Below are positions 45,152 to 54,900 of a stretch of DNA of 64,000 bases, piece by piece. A model generated the notes under the pieces. It was not told where the DNA came from, did not search any database, and saw only the letters and a program-made list of their open reading frames with translations. Location of the stretch: positions 99,741 to 163,740 of the forward strand of contig MDLA01000168.1 in assembly GCA_001730015.1 (NCBI GenBank), written 5' to 3'. Position 1 is the stretch's first letter. Each line of letters begins with the position of its first letter. This stretch comes from Chromatiales bacterium (ex Bugula neritina AB1) (GTDB taxonomy: Bacteria > Pseudomonadota > Gammaproteobacteria > Granulosicoccales > Granulosicoccaceae). A program made the position numbers and the translations under genes.

Positions 45152-45187
45152 CGATTGTACACTGCACAGTTGCTACTGTGACAATCG
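45152..45187. promoter_or_regulatory. Nested inverted repeat upstream of the rubrerythrin gene
   Basis: CGATTGT (45152-45158) pairs with ACAATCG (45181-45187), and inside it CACAGT/ACTGTG (45165-45170/45175-45180) form a second stem around a TGCT loop, leaving six unpaired bases on the left. It lies about 100 bp upstream of the rubrerythrin start and 150 bp before the small plus-strand gene. It could be a redox-regulator operator or an RNA hairpin. Confidence 0.4.
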
Positions 45188-45337
45188 AAACAGAAAAGTT
45201 CTAAAGAAAGCATCGGAACCGCCGTAACAGTGCCCGAACAAGCTTGTCCGCAGACAGTTTGCTCATAAAAAATAAAAATTACGCGGCTATTCACAAGCCA
45301 GTTTCAGCCGCGATGCTTACACAAATTGGGGATAGAA

Positions 45338-45508
45338 ATGACAATCACTACCGAAGCCGAGTTCCATGCAGCTCAGGAAATATTTCGAAAATACCGATTC
45401 AAACCCGGCCGATCCAAAAATCACCCGCTTCAGGCAAGTCTCGATATTCTTGCAGACGCGGTGAGTAGCTATCAGTTCCTGAACCGCGACTTATCTAAAG
45501 CCGCTTAG
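45338..45508 (+). CDS. Small hypothetical protein, 56 residues
   Basis: The ATG at 45338 follows GGGGAT by six bases, a good ribosome site. The 56 residues (TITTEAEFHAAQEIFRKY ... SYQFLNRDLSKAA) look like two amphipathic helices, with balanced charge and no membrane segment or signal. A strong intrinsic terminator begins 31 bp after the stop, which supports a real transcript. No family was recognised and the function is unknown. Confidence 0.6.
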   Translation: MTITTEAEFHAAQEIFRKYRFKPGRSKNHPLQASLDILADAVSSYQFLNRDLSKAA

Positions 45509-45539
45509 AATCATTTGCGGAAATAATCAACCCGGCAAA

Positions 45540-45572
45540 CTATGTTGGCCGTCAGGCCAACATAGCCTTTTT
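45540..45572 (+). terminator. Strong intrinsic terminator overlapping the 3' end of the ubiquinone hydroxylase gene
   Basis: CTATGTTGGCC (45540-45550) pairs perfectly with GGCCAACATAG (45555-45565) around GTCA, followed by CCTTTTT. It terminates the small plus-strand gene. The right arm and loop also encode the last codons and the stop of the convergent FAD-monooxygenase gene, so coding and terminator share DNA. Confidence 0.85.
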
Positions 45573-46823
45573 CGGCAGCCTCCCATAGGCGAGCTCCGGC
45601 AGATCTCCGTCAAGTCCCATGGCACTCTTCATGCAAAACCTGTTAATCACATCTACTTTGCCAGCAGCTGTCAATGCAGCACCTCGAGCGGTTTTCAGCA
45701 ATACCCTCGAAAAGAACGAAGACTCTGTCGCTTCCGGCGTAAAAGCGTGGTGAATACCATCAAGTATTCTGATCATTAGCTGGTTTTGTCCCCGCCTCCA
45801 ACGTTCATACCGTCGAAGCGTGCGGAGGTCACCGAAATCCCCGCCCAACGCATGACGCTCGACCACACATTCCACCAGCGCAGCAGCATCCAGCATACCC
45901 ATATTAACCCCTTGTCCCGCCAGCGGGTGAACAGAATGGGCAGCATCCCCAACCAAAGCGATACGCGGCAACACATAATTTCTGGCGTGCTGCCACTGGA
46001 GCGGAAAGCTGCCGATCTGCTCGAGTGTCCGCAATTCAGCTAGTCGATCAGGAAATTCCGATTGCATACACTGCAGAAACTTCTCTTCAGGCAATTGCTT
46101 CAAACCGGCGATATAGTCAGCACTCTGGTACCAGACCATGGAAGCGCGATTTCCCGTTAAGGGTAAAAAAGCCTGCGGACCGTGAGGAGTAAATCGCTGC
46201 CAGGTTATATCCTGTTGAGGCGAAGATGTCGTTACAGTCGCTACCAAAGCATGCTGATCATAGCACTCGCCATCCACCTTGATTCCGGCAAGTTCCCGTA
46301 CCTGAGAATTGGCACCATCAGCCGCAACCACCAGCGATGCCCTGATTTGGTTACCACCATTGATCTCAATGCAGGCTGCATTGTTTTTAATCTGCAACGA
46401 ATCGATTGTCACCGGACATTCGATATGCACGTTGGGAATATCCGCGAGGCCCTGCCACAGTGCACTTTGAATTAACCGGTTCTCAACGATATGACCGAGC
46501 CAGTCGTGACTGATCTCTTCACTGTCAAAAAGAGTGCTGGCATTACTATACTGATCCCAAACCAGCATACGCCGGAAAGGGCAGACACGCCTGGTTCGCA
46601 TATGATCCCAGGCACCCAACGCACGAAACATGCGTTCAGTTGCCAGACTGATCGCGGAAACTCTTATATCGTGCTGCTCAGCGTTAAAAGGAACCGGCGT
46701 GCGCTGCTCCAGCAAAATCACATCGAGCCCACACTGAGCAAGCGCCGTTGCCGTAAGCCCGCCGACCATGCCTCCACCGACAACTATTACGTCAGTTGAG
46801 TGAGTTGTTGCGCGCTGTTTCAT
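45552..46823 (-). CDS. FAD-dependent ubiquinone-biosynthesis hydroxylase (UbiH/UbiF/VisC family)
   Basis: The protein has 423 residues. The FAD dinucleotide motif VIVVGGGMVGGLTATALAQ is at 13-31, the middle DG motif reads VVAADGANSQVRELAG, and GDAAHSVHPLAGQGVNMG near residue 290 is the signature of UbiH-family flavin hydroxylases. It hydroxylates the ring of a polyprenyl-phenol in ubiquinone synthesis; which position (UbiH, UbiF or UbiI) cannot be decided by eye. It is a single gene 51 bp from the double-HtrA gene, both on the minus strand. Its stop lies inside a terminator hairpin. Confidence 0.92.
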   Translation of the reverse strand: MKQRATTHSTDVIVVGGGMVGGLTATALAQCGLDVILLEQRTPVPFNAEQHDIRVSAISLATERMFRALGAWDHMRTRRVCPFRRMLVWDQYSNASTLFDSEEISHDWLGHIVENRLIQSALWQGLADIPNVHIECPVTIDSLQIKNNAACIEINGGNQIRASLVVAADGANSQVRELAGIKVDGECYDQHALVATVTTSSPQQDITWQRFTPHGPQAFLPLTGNRASMVWYQSADYIAGLKQLPEEKFLQCMQSEFPDRLAELRTLEQIGSFPLQWQHARNYVLPRIALVGDAAHSVHPLAGQGVNMGMLDAAALVECVVERHALGGDFGDLRTLRRYERWRRGQNQLMIRILDGIHHAFTPEATESSFFSRVLLKTARGAALTAAGKVDVINRFCMKSAMGLDGDLPELAYGRLPKKAMLA

Positions 46824-46874
46824 CGAGGAATTTTACGAGCTTATCTGCATCACCACAATGGCCTTGACTGCTCG

Positions 46875-49745
46875 CTACTCAACAACTGCTATCGCAGCAG
46901 GCGGTAAACTTTTGCGCTGCCAGCCCCGGTCTGTCCGACGCAACTCAGTAGTCGGCCAGAAATTGTATTCCGGCTGAACACTCACGACTGATCGGTACCC
47001 GTTCATCGCAACAACCGTCAGTCTAACGGGTTCTGTCGGATTTTTGCTCGAGATTTCAGCAATGAATTCATCAATGGTACTTGTGGGCACCCCTTCTACC
47101 GCCACGATGAATCGATTCCGGTACAAGCGATCCTGAATACTGGGAGATCCGGCTTGCGTACCGCTGATAAACAACCCCGCAGTTACATTGCCACGTTGAT
47201 ATGACAGCTCAAAATGCGGCTCCTGAATTATCGATCCAGCCCACAACAACGCTCTGCGAGTACCTTTCTTTTCATGTTTTATCGTGTCAATACCTATAAC
47301 TATTTCACCACCATCCCGCAGTACACGAACATTCACTTGCTCTAACTGAAATAGCTTTTCAAGCTTTGCGAGTGTAGATGGGAGCTGGCCATTGACATCG
47401 AGCAGTATATCTCCGACTTTGAACGCACTATCTCCAACCACCTGGCTTACAGCCAGCACGCGCCGATGCTCAACCCCGGAATCCACAATGCGTGCAATCC
47501 ACTGGTCTGTCAGGCCTTGCTCGCGAGCCAGAGCCAGCGATTTATATTGAAAAACTGCCGGCGCTGTAAAAAGAGCCTGCTCACTCAGGTATTGATTGAC
47601 CACTTCTTTCACCATGGCGGCCGGCATTGCCCATTCGGCTTCCTTCACCTCATCACCACTCTGATAAGCAAAGCTTTGCCACAACGCCTGAACAACACCA
47701 TTTTGATCGACCAGCGGCCCACCGAGCGTTGGACCGGGCAATGCGGCACTGAGTACATCAATCGGCACCTGCTGAAAACGGGATAGTTGCGGAAGATTGA
47801 AATACAGTGTGACCTCAGAGGGATTCGGCACGTTTTGTTTACGTATCGTGCCGTCATTACGGTAGCCAATCAGTTCTAGCGGGTTATCCAGCGCTGGGAA
47901 TGAATCTGCCATTGGCAATGTTTCAATCGTTACGTCACCCAACAGCGCAGGGTCATATTGGAGCACAGCAATATTATGCAAGGGATGTAAAAACGCTACC
48001 CTACCCGGAATCTTGTAAGTCGAGAAAAAGGTTAATTCAAGATCACCAAGCTCAATTGGTACTGTATTGCGATCAGTCACAACCAGCCCTCGCTCAGCAT
48101 CCACAACCAGGCCAACACCACTGAAACTGGTTGCATACACATTATCTATTGCATAGGGAATATCAAACGATAACCGTACAAGTGAAGGGGCAACCTTCTG
48201 GATCTGCGCGTCTTTATAGCCTGGTAGAACCACATCAGTAAGGACCTCAGGCGCACTACGGCGACCCGGCAGTTCAACATCTGTGCAGTCCCAGAATCGC
48301 GAATCGTTACGCTGATCACATGACTTTGCACCAAACCACCTCGCATTGACTTCCACTCGCGCAACCGCAGATGTAAATTCTCTGCCCGGCTCAACAAAAC
48401 GCAAACGCCACTCGGTATTTCCAGACGCCTGGTGCATATGATCCAGCAGATCGTTAACCGTGTTGATAGGCCGCCCATTTAGTTCTGTGATTAGTGCATC
48501 TCTTGGCACACCGGCGCGAGCGAACTCATAACCGGATTTCGCAACGACAACACCACGCTGAGGAAGGTTCATCCCACGAGCCCTTTGCACCGATACATTG
48601 TGAAAAACTGAACCACCCAATTCCACAAGCCGCGTCGGTTGTAACGCCTCCAGATCCTGAACAGTTAACCGCTCCACTACAGTGGCACCCTGTCGGATAA
48701 GTTTAAATTCGACTTCAGTTCCTATCGATGAATCAAGAATCTGAGCCAGCCGGATAAATTCAGTCACCGTCTGACCATTAATTCCGACAACGATGTCTCC
48801 CTCGAGAAGCACCCCTTCAGCAACTCCTCCGACGAACACCTGCCTGACCAGCAACATACCGTTGCTCAGAGGAAAATCCTGCTGGATACGCTGAGCGATT
48901 TCATTGTGAAGACCCAGACGACTCAAAAAACGAAAGGGCCTCTGTTCAAAAACGGTCTGAACTGTACCTCGAGCGACTGGCTCTTTTGCCTGAAGCTTCT
49001 CTAGCGCATATTTAATTCGGTCCAGCGGAAGAAAAAAGCTACTCGCGGTACTGCTATTTGCTGCCGCATTGAGTGCAATGACATCACCAAATTGATCCAG
49101 CACAGGCGACCCCGAAGAGCCCCCGGATGTTGATGAAGCTGCCTGCAGGTAGAAGGTATTAAAATCATTGTGTCCATAGCGGCCATAATTCGGAGCACGC
49201 CGGTCGACCCGCGCTATTGTTCCAGCCAGGATGGAGAGTTGCTCGCCTCCATCGCTGCCAATTACCCTTACATCAGTCCCGACAGTCGCTCCCGCAGGAT
49301 TCAGTTTCAGGGAGGCAGGGTTATTACGCCTCAGATCCGCCGGATCATAGCGCAGGAAGCCGAAATCATGTACCGGATCGCGGTAGAGCGGGACAACATC
49401 TACTCGCTCCAGATTCTGAAACGTCGCGGTGATAGCAACCGGCCCGGCTCCTATAACGTGGCGATTAGTTAGAATAATTCCCTGCTCAGCATCGACCACA
49501 AAGCCGGTAGCAGAGCTTACGCCCTGATCTGCTTCGACAAAGTCACGTACATAGGAAATCTGCAATGACACAACAGACTGCACCGCCTTACCAACGACAG
49601 CAGACCATTCGGCACTGGAATCCTGCGCCCGAACCTGCCATGAGCCGATTAACAAGCAAATCGATACTAGACTTGAAATTAGAATTCGCAAACGAGTTAT
49701 CCAAGGTAGGTTGCGCTGGCTGCCGCCGACAACAGATACAGGCAA
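46875..49745 (-). CDS. Double HtrA-like periplasmic protease (active plus degenerate protease domain, four PDZ)
   Basis: The protein has 956 residues with a signal sequence (ILISSLVSICLLIGSWQVRAQ). Domains in order: a trypsin-like protease (~45-265) with His96 (LTNRHVIGAG), Asp127 (PVHDFGF) and Ser211 (GGSSGSPV); two PDZ-like domains (GDIVVGINGQTV; DALITELNGRPI); a second protease fold in which His, Asp and Ser are replaced (VTDRNTV, LHNIAV, PTLGGPLV); and two more PDZ domains (GDILLDVNGQ; RFIVAVEGVPTS). This matches the layout of fungal Nma111/Ynm3 rather than the short DegP/DegS form. It would degrade or chaperone misfolded envelope proteins. The start is TTG or another non-ATG codon. Confidence 0.9.
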   Translation of the reverse strand: MPVSVVGGSQRNLPWITRLRILISSLVSICLLIGSWQVRAQDSSAEWSAVVGKAVQSVVSLQISYVRDFVEADQGVSSATGFVVDAEQGIILTNRHVIGAGPVAITATFQNLERVDVVPLYRDPVHDFGFLRYDPADLRRNNPASLKLNPAGATVGTDVRVIGSDGGEQLSILAGTIARVDRRAPNYGRYGHNDFNTFYLQAASSTSGGSSGSPVLDQFGDVIALNAAANSSTASSFFLPLDRIKYALEKLQAKEPVARGTVQTVFEQRPFRFLSRLGLHNEIAQRIQQDFPLSNGMLLVRQVFVGGVAEGVLLEGDIVVGINGQTVTEFIRLAQILDSSIGTEVEFKLIRQGATVVERLTVQDLEALQPTRLVELGGSVFHNVSVQRARGMNLPQRGVVVAKSGYEFARAGVPRDALITELNGRPINTVNDLLDHMHQASGNTEWRLRFVEPGREFTSAVARVEVNARWFGAKSCDQRNDSRFWDCTDVELPGRRSAPEVLTDVVLPGYKDAQIQKVAPSLVRLSFDIPYAIDNVYATSFSGVGLVVDAERGLVVTDRNTVPIELGDLELTFFSTYKIPGRVAFLHPLHNIAVLQYDPALLGDVTIETLPMADSFPALDNPLELIGYRNDGTIRKQNVPNPSEVTLYFNLPQLSRFQQVPIDVLSAALPGPTLGGPLVDQNGVVQALWQSFAYQSGDEVKEAEWAMPAAMVKEVVNQYLSEQALFTAPAVFQYKSLALAREQGLTDQWIARIVDSGVEHRRVLAVSQVVGDSAFKVGDILLDVNGQLPSTLAKLEKLFQLEQVNVRVLRDGGEIVIGIDTIKHEKKGTRRALLWAGSIIQEPHFELSYQRGNVTAGLFISGTQAGSPSIQDRLYRNRFIVAVEGVPTSTIDEFIAEISSKNPTEPVRLTVVAMNGYRSVVSVQPEYNFWPTTELRRTDRGWQRKSLPPAAIAVVE

Positions 49746-49751
49746 AGAGAG

Positions 49752-49768
49752 CTATACCACAAGTATAG
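49752..49768. promoter_or_regulatory. Inverted repeat CTATAC-N5-GTATAG just upstream of the double-HtrA gene
   Basis: Perfect six-base arms at 49752-49757 and 49763-49768 flank five bases, ending six bases before the apparent start codon at 49745. It may be an operator or a leader hairpin limiting translation of the protease. Confidence 0.35.
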
Positions 49769-49913
49769 TCCCGAAGATCATTTCGCAAGTATCCGTTAAC
49801 ACCGCATTAAGTTGTTAAAAAAATAGCGCTGGCGACGTTCTTGTATGCCGCCTTGTCGTATGATGTCTGTGCACACCCGAAGCAACCAGCCTTCACTCCA
49901 GAATAGCGACACC

Positions 49914-51281
49914 ATGGCCAACATGTCAGACCGTCAAGACACCGATTTTCCAATTCATTGGCTTCGCCATACTTCACCTTACATCAACACTCATCGCGAC
50001 AGTACAATTGTCATCTGGTTCAATGGAGAGCTACTCGACAGCGCCGGATTTGCCAGCTTTGTCCATGATTTAACCCTGCTCAGCCACCTTGGTGTGCGAC
50101 TGGTTCTGGTACATGGAATGAGACCACAGATTGACGTTGCTCTGGCTATCGAAGGCATTGAAGCGCGGTTTGGCCCTCCCGGCTCCGGGGCCACCAGTCA
50201 ATCTGGCAATAGAGTGCGGATTACTGATAGTCAGGTACTACCAGCTTTGCACACCGCACTCGGAAAAATCCGCTGCCAGATTGAATCAGCATTTTCTTCC
50301 GGCTTGCCGAATACGCCAATGTCCGGTGCTCAAGTCACAGTGGCCGGAGGAAATTTTGTCGTAGCAAAACCCTACGGGATCCGCGATGGAATCGACTACT
50401 GCCACACAGGGGAAGTTAGAAAATTTCGCAAGAGCGAAGTTAATCAGCTACTAGACAGTGGCATGGTCGTGCTGCTTTCACCTATCGGCTACTCCCCAAC
50501 AGGAGAGCTGTTAAATCTTCACGCTGAAGACGTTGCACTACAGGCTGCGATCGATTTAAACGCTGACAAACTGGTTTTTCTCCATAAAAGTGTCAGTCAA
50601 ACTCCGGACACGGAGGCCGCTATGCTGAGGGAAATCTCGGCCACCGATTCAACCTTTTCGGTTAAATCACTACCTGAATCACTGGCTCCTCTGGAATCAG
50701 TTATTGAGCGATCATTACATGCCTGCCAGAACGGGGTTCAGCGATGCCATATTGTCAGCAGCGAACAGGATGGTGCTCTTCTAAAAGAACTCTTTACTCG
50801 AGATGGTAGCGGATTATTAATCGACTCCGGTTCCTACGACACCATTCGTGAAGCAAGTAATCGAGACGTTGCCGGCATAATGCAATTGATAAAACCGCTA
50901 ATAGATGATGGCATTCTCATCTCACGATCAGAACAGGATCTCGAACGACAACTCAGCGAATTCATTGTCGCGGAACGCGACGGCACCGTAATAGCCTGTG
51001 CCAGCCTGACAGTATACGAGTATCAGGCCGAACTTGGCTGTCTGGCCGTTCATCCACAATTTCGCCACAGTGGCAAGGCAGCAGAACTACTTCAATATTT
51101 GATCAGGGCAGCCCGTAAATCACGCTGCACAGAACTTTTCGCACTGACAACACGCAGTGGCGACTGGTTTCGCGAGCAAGGGTTTATTCCGGCAGAGTTA
51201 AGGCAACTACCGGCAGTTAGAAACAGCCTGCGCGATCAAACACGTAGTGGCTCAAAGTTGTATACACTGGACCTAACATAA
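49914..51281 (+). CDS. argA: Amino-acid N-acetyltransferase (N-acetylglutamate synthase)
   Basis: This is a fused amino-acid-kinase plus GNAT protein of about 455 residues, the classic gammaproteobacterial ArgA. Matches to E. coli ArgA run throughout: YINTHRDSTIVIWFNGE, GVRLVLVHGMRPQID, GGNFVVAKPYGIRDGIDYCH, RRCHIVSSEQDGALLKELF (C-terminal edge of the kinase domain) and the GNAT core LGCLAVHPQFRHSGKAAELL. It acetylates glutamate from acetyl-CoA as the first step of arginine synthesis. The frame runs back to ATG 49845, but homology starts just after ATG 49914, which is preferred. No ArgR box was evident. It converges with the LON-domain gene 9 bp away. Confidence 0.95.
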   Translation: MANMSDRQDTDFPIHWLRHTSPYINTHRDSTIVIWFNGELLDSAGFASFVHDLTLLSHLGVRLVLVHGMRPQIDVALAIEGIEARFGPPGSGATSQSGNRVRITDSQVLPALHTALGKIRCQIESAFSSGLPNTPMSGAQVTVAGGNFVVAKPYGIRDGIDYCHTGEVRKFRKSEVNQLLDSGMVVLLSPIGYSPTGELLNLHAEDVALQAAIDLNADKLVFLHKSVSQTPDTEAAMLREISATDSTFSVKSLPESLAPLESVIERSLHACQNGVQRCHIVSSEQDGALLKELFTRDGSGLLIDSGSYDTIREASNRDVAGIMQLIKPLIDDGILISRSEQDLERQLSEFIVAERDGTVIACASLTVYEYQAELGCLAVHPQFRHSGKAAELLQYLIRAARKSRCTELFALTTRSGDWFREQGFIPAELRQLPAVRNSLRDQTRSGSKLYTLDLT

Positions 51282-51290
51282 GGTTGATTA

Positions 51291-51878
51291 TTATTCTCTT
51301 GCCGTCAGCGTAAAGCCTGTCAGCAATTGCGCTACCGCTTTCAACCGATCAACCGCGTCGTCCAGGGAAGCCAGTTCATGCTTCACTTCAGCGGGTAATG
51401 GTAGAAGCTCGACAAAGCGGCTACCGAGCCAAAGTGCATCATCGAGCTTCGGCTCATCGTAAACAATTGACGATTCGATCTGTCGAAGAATCTGCTGCAT
51501 AGAATCTTGTAGATAATTGAGTTCCTCTGGTACTGATGCGGGCTGTTCCCATGGCAGCAGTTCTATCTCACCCGTTAGCAGCTGAGACTCTTCAACGCTC
51601 GTGTCCCTGATTCGAAATTTCTGTTCTCCACACACAACAACATTCAAAAGGCCGTCGGCGCTCTGATCCCAATCGACAATTTTTACCAATGTGCCGTACG
51701 GATATGGGATCGCGGCGTTACCGACTTCGTTACCCTGTTGCAGCAGACATACGCCGAAACCCGACTGAAGGCGAAAACAATCCCTTACCATATCCAGGTA
51801 ACGCCGTTCAAATAGTCGCAACGGTAACAGACCTTCCGGCAGAACTATACTGGACAACGGAAACAACGGTATACGCAT
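51291..51878 (-). CDS. LON N-terminal (substrate-binding) domain protein
   Basis: The protein has 195 residues. It begins IPLFPLSSIVLPEGLLPLRLFE, the beta-rich PUA-like start of Lon's N-terminal domain, and contains RYLDMVRDC and FGVCLLQQG. No ATPase or protease domain follows. Such stand-alone LON_substr_bdg proteins are widespread but of unknown function, possibly adaptors that bind protein substrates. It is downstream of the giant coiled-coil gene on the same strand with a 27-bp gap and is probably co-transcribed. Confidence 0.9.
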   Translation of the reverse strand: MRIPLFPLSSIVLPEGLLPLRLFERRYLDMVRDCFRLQSGFGVCLLQQGNEVGNAAIPYPYGTLVKIVDWDQSADGLLNVVVCGEQKFRIRDTSVEESQLLTGEIELLPWEQPASVPEELNYLQDSMQQILRQIESSIVYDEPKLDDALWLGSRFVELLPLPAEVKHELASLDDAVDRLKAVAQLLTGFTLTARE

Positions 51879-51905
51879 AATACTAGCGCCAGTAACTTAA
51901 GTGCC

Positions 51906-54900
51906 TCAATGCATAGGATTTAATACAATTTCTACGCGCCGGTTTTGTTCACGCCCTGCCTCTGTCTCGTTATCTGAAACAGGGTTGAATTCTCCGTAGC
52001 CAATTGCTGACAAACGATCTGCATCGATACCACCGCGCGAACTCAGATATCGTACGGCAGAGGCTGCTCTGGCAACCGACAGCTCCCAGTTAGACTTATA
52101 CGACCCCGCGAGTGATGCTCCTATCGGCACATTATCTGTATGACCTTCAACGCGAATATTATAGTCATCGTAGCCTTCTATAGTAGCGCCAACCACCCCG
52201 AGAACGTCCTGCCCTTCAGCATCCAGGGTCGTGCTGCCCGTGGAAAACAGGCTGCCACTGGCAACCCTGACTCCAATAGTATTGTCTGCTCTTACTTCAA
52301 CAATAGCATCGTCAATTCCAGCTTGTATCAGCTGCTCAGCAATAGACTCCCTAACATCCGTAGCTCGAATTAGATTAGCCTGCAGCTTGTCTTCAGCGGA
52401 CAACTTTACAGCGAGTAACTGATCAATTTCACCTCGTGAAGTCACTAGCTGAGATTCAGCATTGTCTAGCTGGCTACGCAATTCATTAAGTTCGAGCTGA
52501 GCAGTATCTCGCGAGTCTGCAAGTGCAGACAATTGTGTATTGAGCATCGCAATACGGCCTTCAAAGTCACCAACCTGAGATTCCAGCAGTTGTGCTTTTC
52601 TAGCATTTTCCTCACCAGTAACAAGGGTAGTTTCAAGCTCGCCTTTCAAGGTATTCACCTCACCCTGTAGATCAGAAATGCGTGCACTTTGAGATTCGTT
52701 CTCCTGGCTGGTAGCCTTCATTATCTCGCGTTCGTTATCCAGAAGCCCTAACAAATAATCGCGCTCTTTAACTAAACTGGATCCTTTAACAGCCAGTGCT
52801 TTGATTTCCGATCGCGCCTGCTCAAGTTCCGCATCAGCAGCCACTCTCGCATCAGATAACCCGGCCAGCTCAGTCTCCAGAACACGTTTTGCATCTTCTA
52901 ATCCCCGCAGTTCAGAACTGAGTTGTGCGAGTTTTCCCTGGCTGTCTTCATTCGACGCCGCAAGCATTGTGCGTTCCTGACTAAGACTATTACTGGTTGC
53001 CGCCAGTTCAGAGATTTCTACCTGCGCCTCTTGCAACTGCGTTTCCAGATTCGCTTTGTTTTCTGTGACGGAAGCCAGTTCTGTCTCCAACTCCATTTTA
53101 GAATCAACCAGAGCTCCGAGTTCTTTATTCAACTGTTCGAGTTTCTCAGCACTTTCCTCATTCGTCGTCTCCAGTGCTGCGCGTTGTAACTCAAGGTTGT
53201 CGCTTGCAGCCGTGAGATCGGCAATTTCTGCACGGGCGTCTTCCAGCTGAACTTCCAATGCCGCTTTACCCTGCGTTGCCGACGCAAGCTCCACTTCCAG
53301 TGCAGATTTTGAATCAGCCAGAACTCCAAGTTCAGTAGATATTTGATCAAGTTTTGCTGCATTTTCCTCGTTAGTTGTCGCCAGTGCTGCGCGTTGTAAC
53401 TCAAGGTTGTCGCTTGCAGCCGTGAGATCGGCAATTTCTACACGGGCGTCTTCCAGCTGAACTTCCAATGCCGCTTTACTCTGCGTTGCTGCCGCAAGCT
53501 CCACTTCCAGTGCAGATTTTGAATCAACCAGAACTCCAAGTTCAGAAGATAATTGATCAACCTTCGCTGCACTTTCCTCACTTGTTGTCGCCAGTGCTGC
53601 ACGTTGCTGATCAAGGTTTTCACTTGCAGTCTTGAGATTGGCAATTTCTGCACGAGCTTCTTCCAGCTGAACTTCCAGTGCCTCTTTACTCTGCGCTGCA
53701 GTCGCAAGCTCCGCTTCCAATAAGGCTTTAGAATCAGCAAGATTTCCAAGTTCAGATTTCAATTGCTCAAGCTTCGATTCGCTTTCCTCGTTTACAGCCG
53801 CCAGGGCTGATCTCTCCCGATCAAAAGTCTCAGCAGCAGCTGTAAGATTCGAAATCTCCAGTTGCACGTTTTCCAAACGATCTTCGAGAGCTACTTTATC
53901 CTCAGTAACAGTGGCAAGTTCTGACTCCAACGTAGATTTTGAATCGACCAGGGTTCCGAGTTCAGAATTCAGCTGAGCGATTTTTGATTCGCTTTCTGCT
54001 TTCTGGGCAGCAAGTTCACTCTGTAATTCATCACGACGCTGAGTCGTCTTTAACAACGCCGATTCCAGACCTAACGAAGCGTTGGTATTGTCTTGCAACG
54101 CAGCGTTGAGCTTTGCCTCAGTTGCTGTTTTATTTTTTAGAATTGCCGCATTTTCGTCAGTTAAATCATCGAGAGATGCTTGCAACTGTTCAATCTGACC
54201 AGCACTTTCACCACGCAGCGCTTCCAACTCGCTCTGCAGCGAAGTACGAATTTCTACATCATTGGAAAGCTGAGTTTTATACCCGTCCAGCAGACGATCA
54301 AGCTCCTCGAGCTTTGACTGGCCATTCTGGATTTGCAATTGCAGGTTGTCCCGTTCGCCGGCTAGAGAATCTCTAGCCAGTGTCATTTCATCCAGCTGTC
54401 GCTCCATTTGAGCAACTATCGCTGATTTTTCCTGCGCGGCTATTTCAGCCGCCTGCAAATCACTGGTCAATACCGCTAATTGTTCTTCTTGCTCAGAACT
54501 TCTACCCATACTAACGATGCGTTCGTTATCTATAATTTTCTGCAATAGAACTTTTTCTTTGTCGGCCTGAGTGGTGAAATCATTCAGGAGCATGTTCTCC
54601 GATCTAACTGAATTCAGCTCCGCATCCAGACGATCCCGTTCCGACGCCAGATTATTGATTTCTCCACTCATCATTTCTATTTTCGACTGCATCGATTCTA
54701 TTTTTTCAGCGCCACTCGCCGCGAGCTCATCCAGTTGGGCTTGTATGACATCGCGCTCATTGCTTAAATCCGATAACGATTGCAAACCTTCTGTATTTTG
54801 CTTTGCCAGTCCATCACGTTCGACCGTCAATGTTTTTATCTGGGCATTTAAGCCATCTATTTCAGACTCCAGCATTGTCACAGTAGCTTGTGTTTCTAAC

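Noticed and set aside
53129-53749. Long extra minus-strand frames in the repeat array
   Set aside because: They are shifted-frame echoes of the 210-bp coiled-coil repeat and carry no independent signal.
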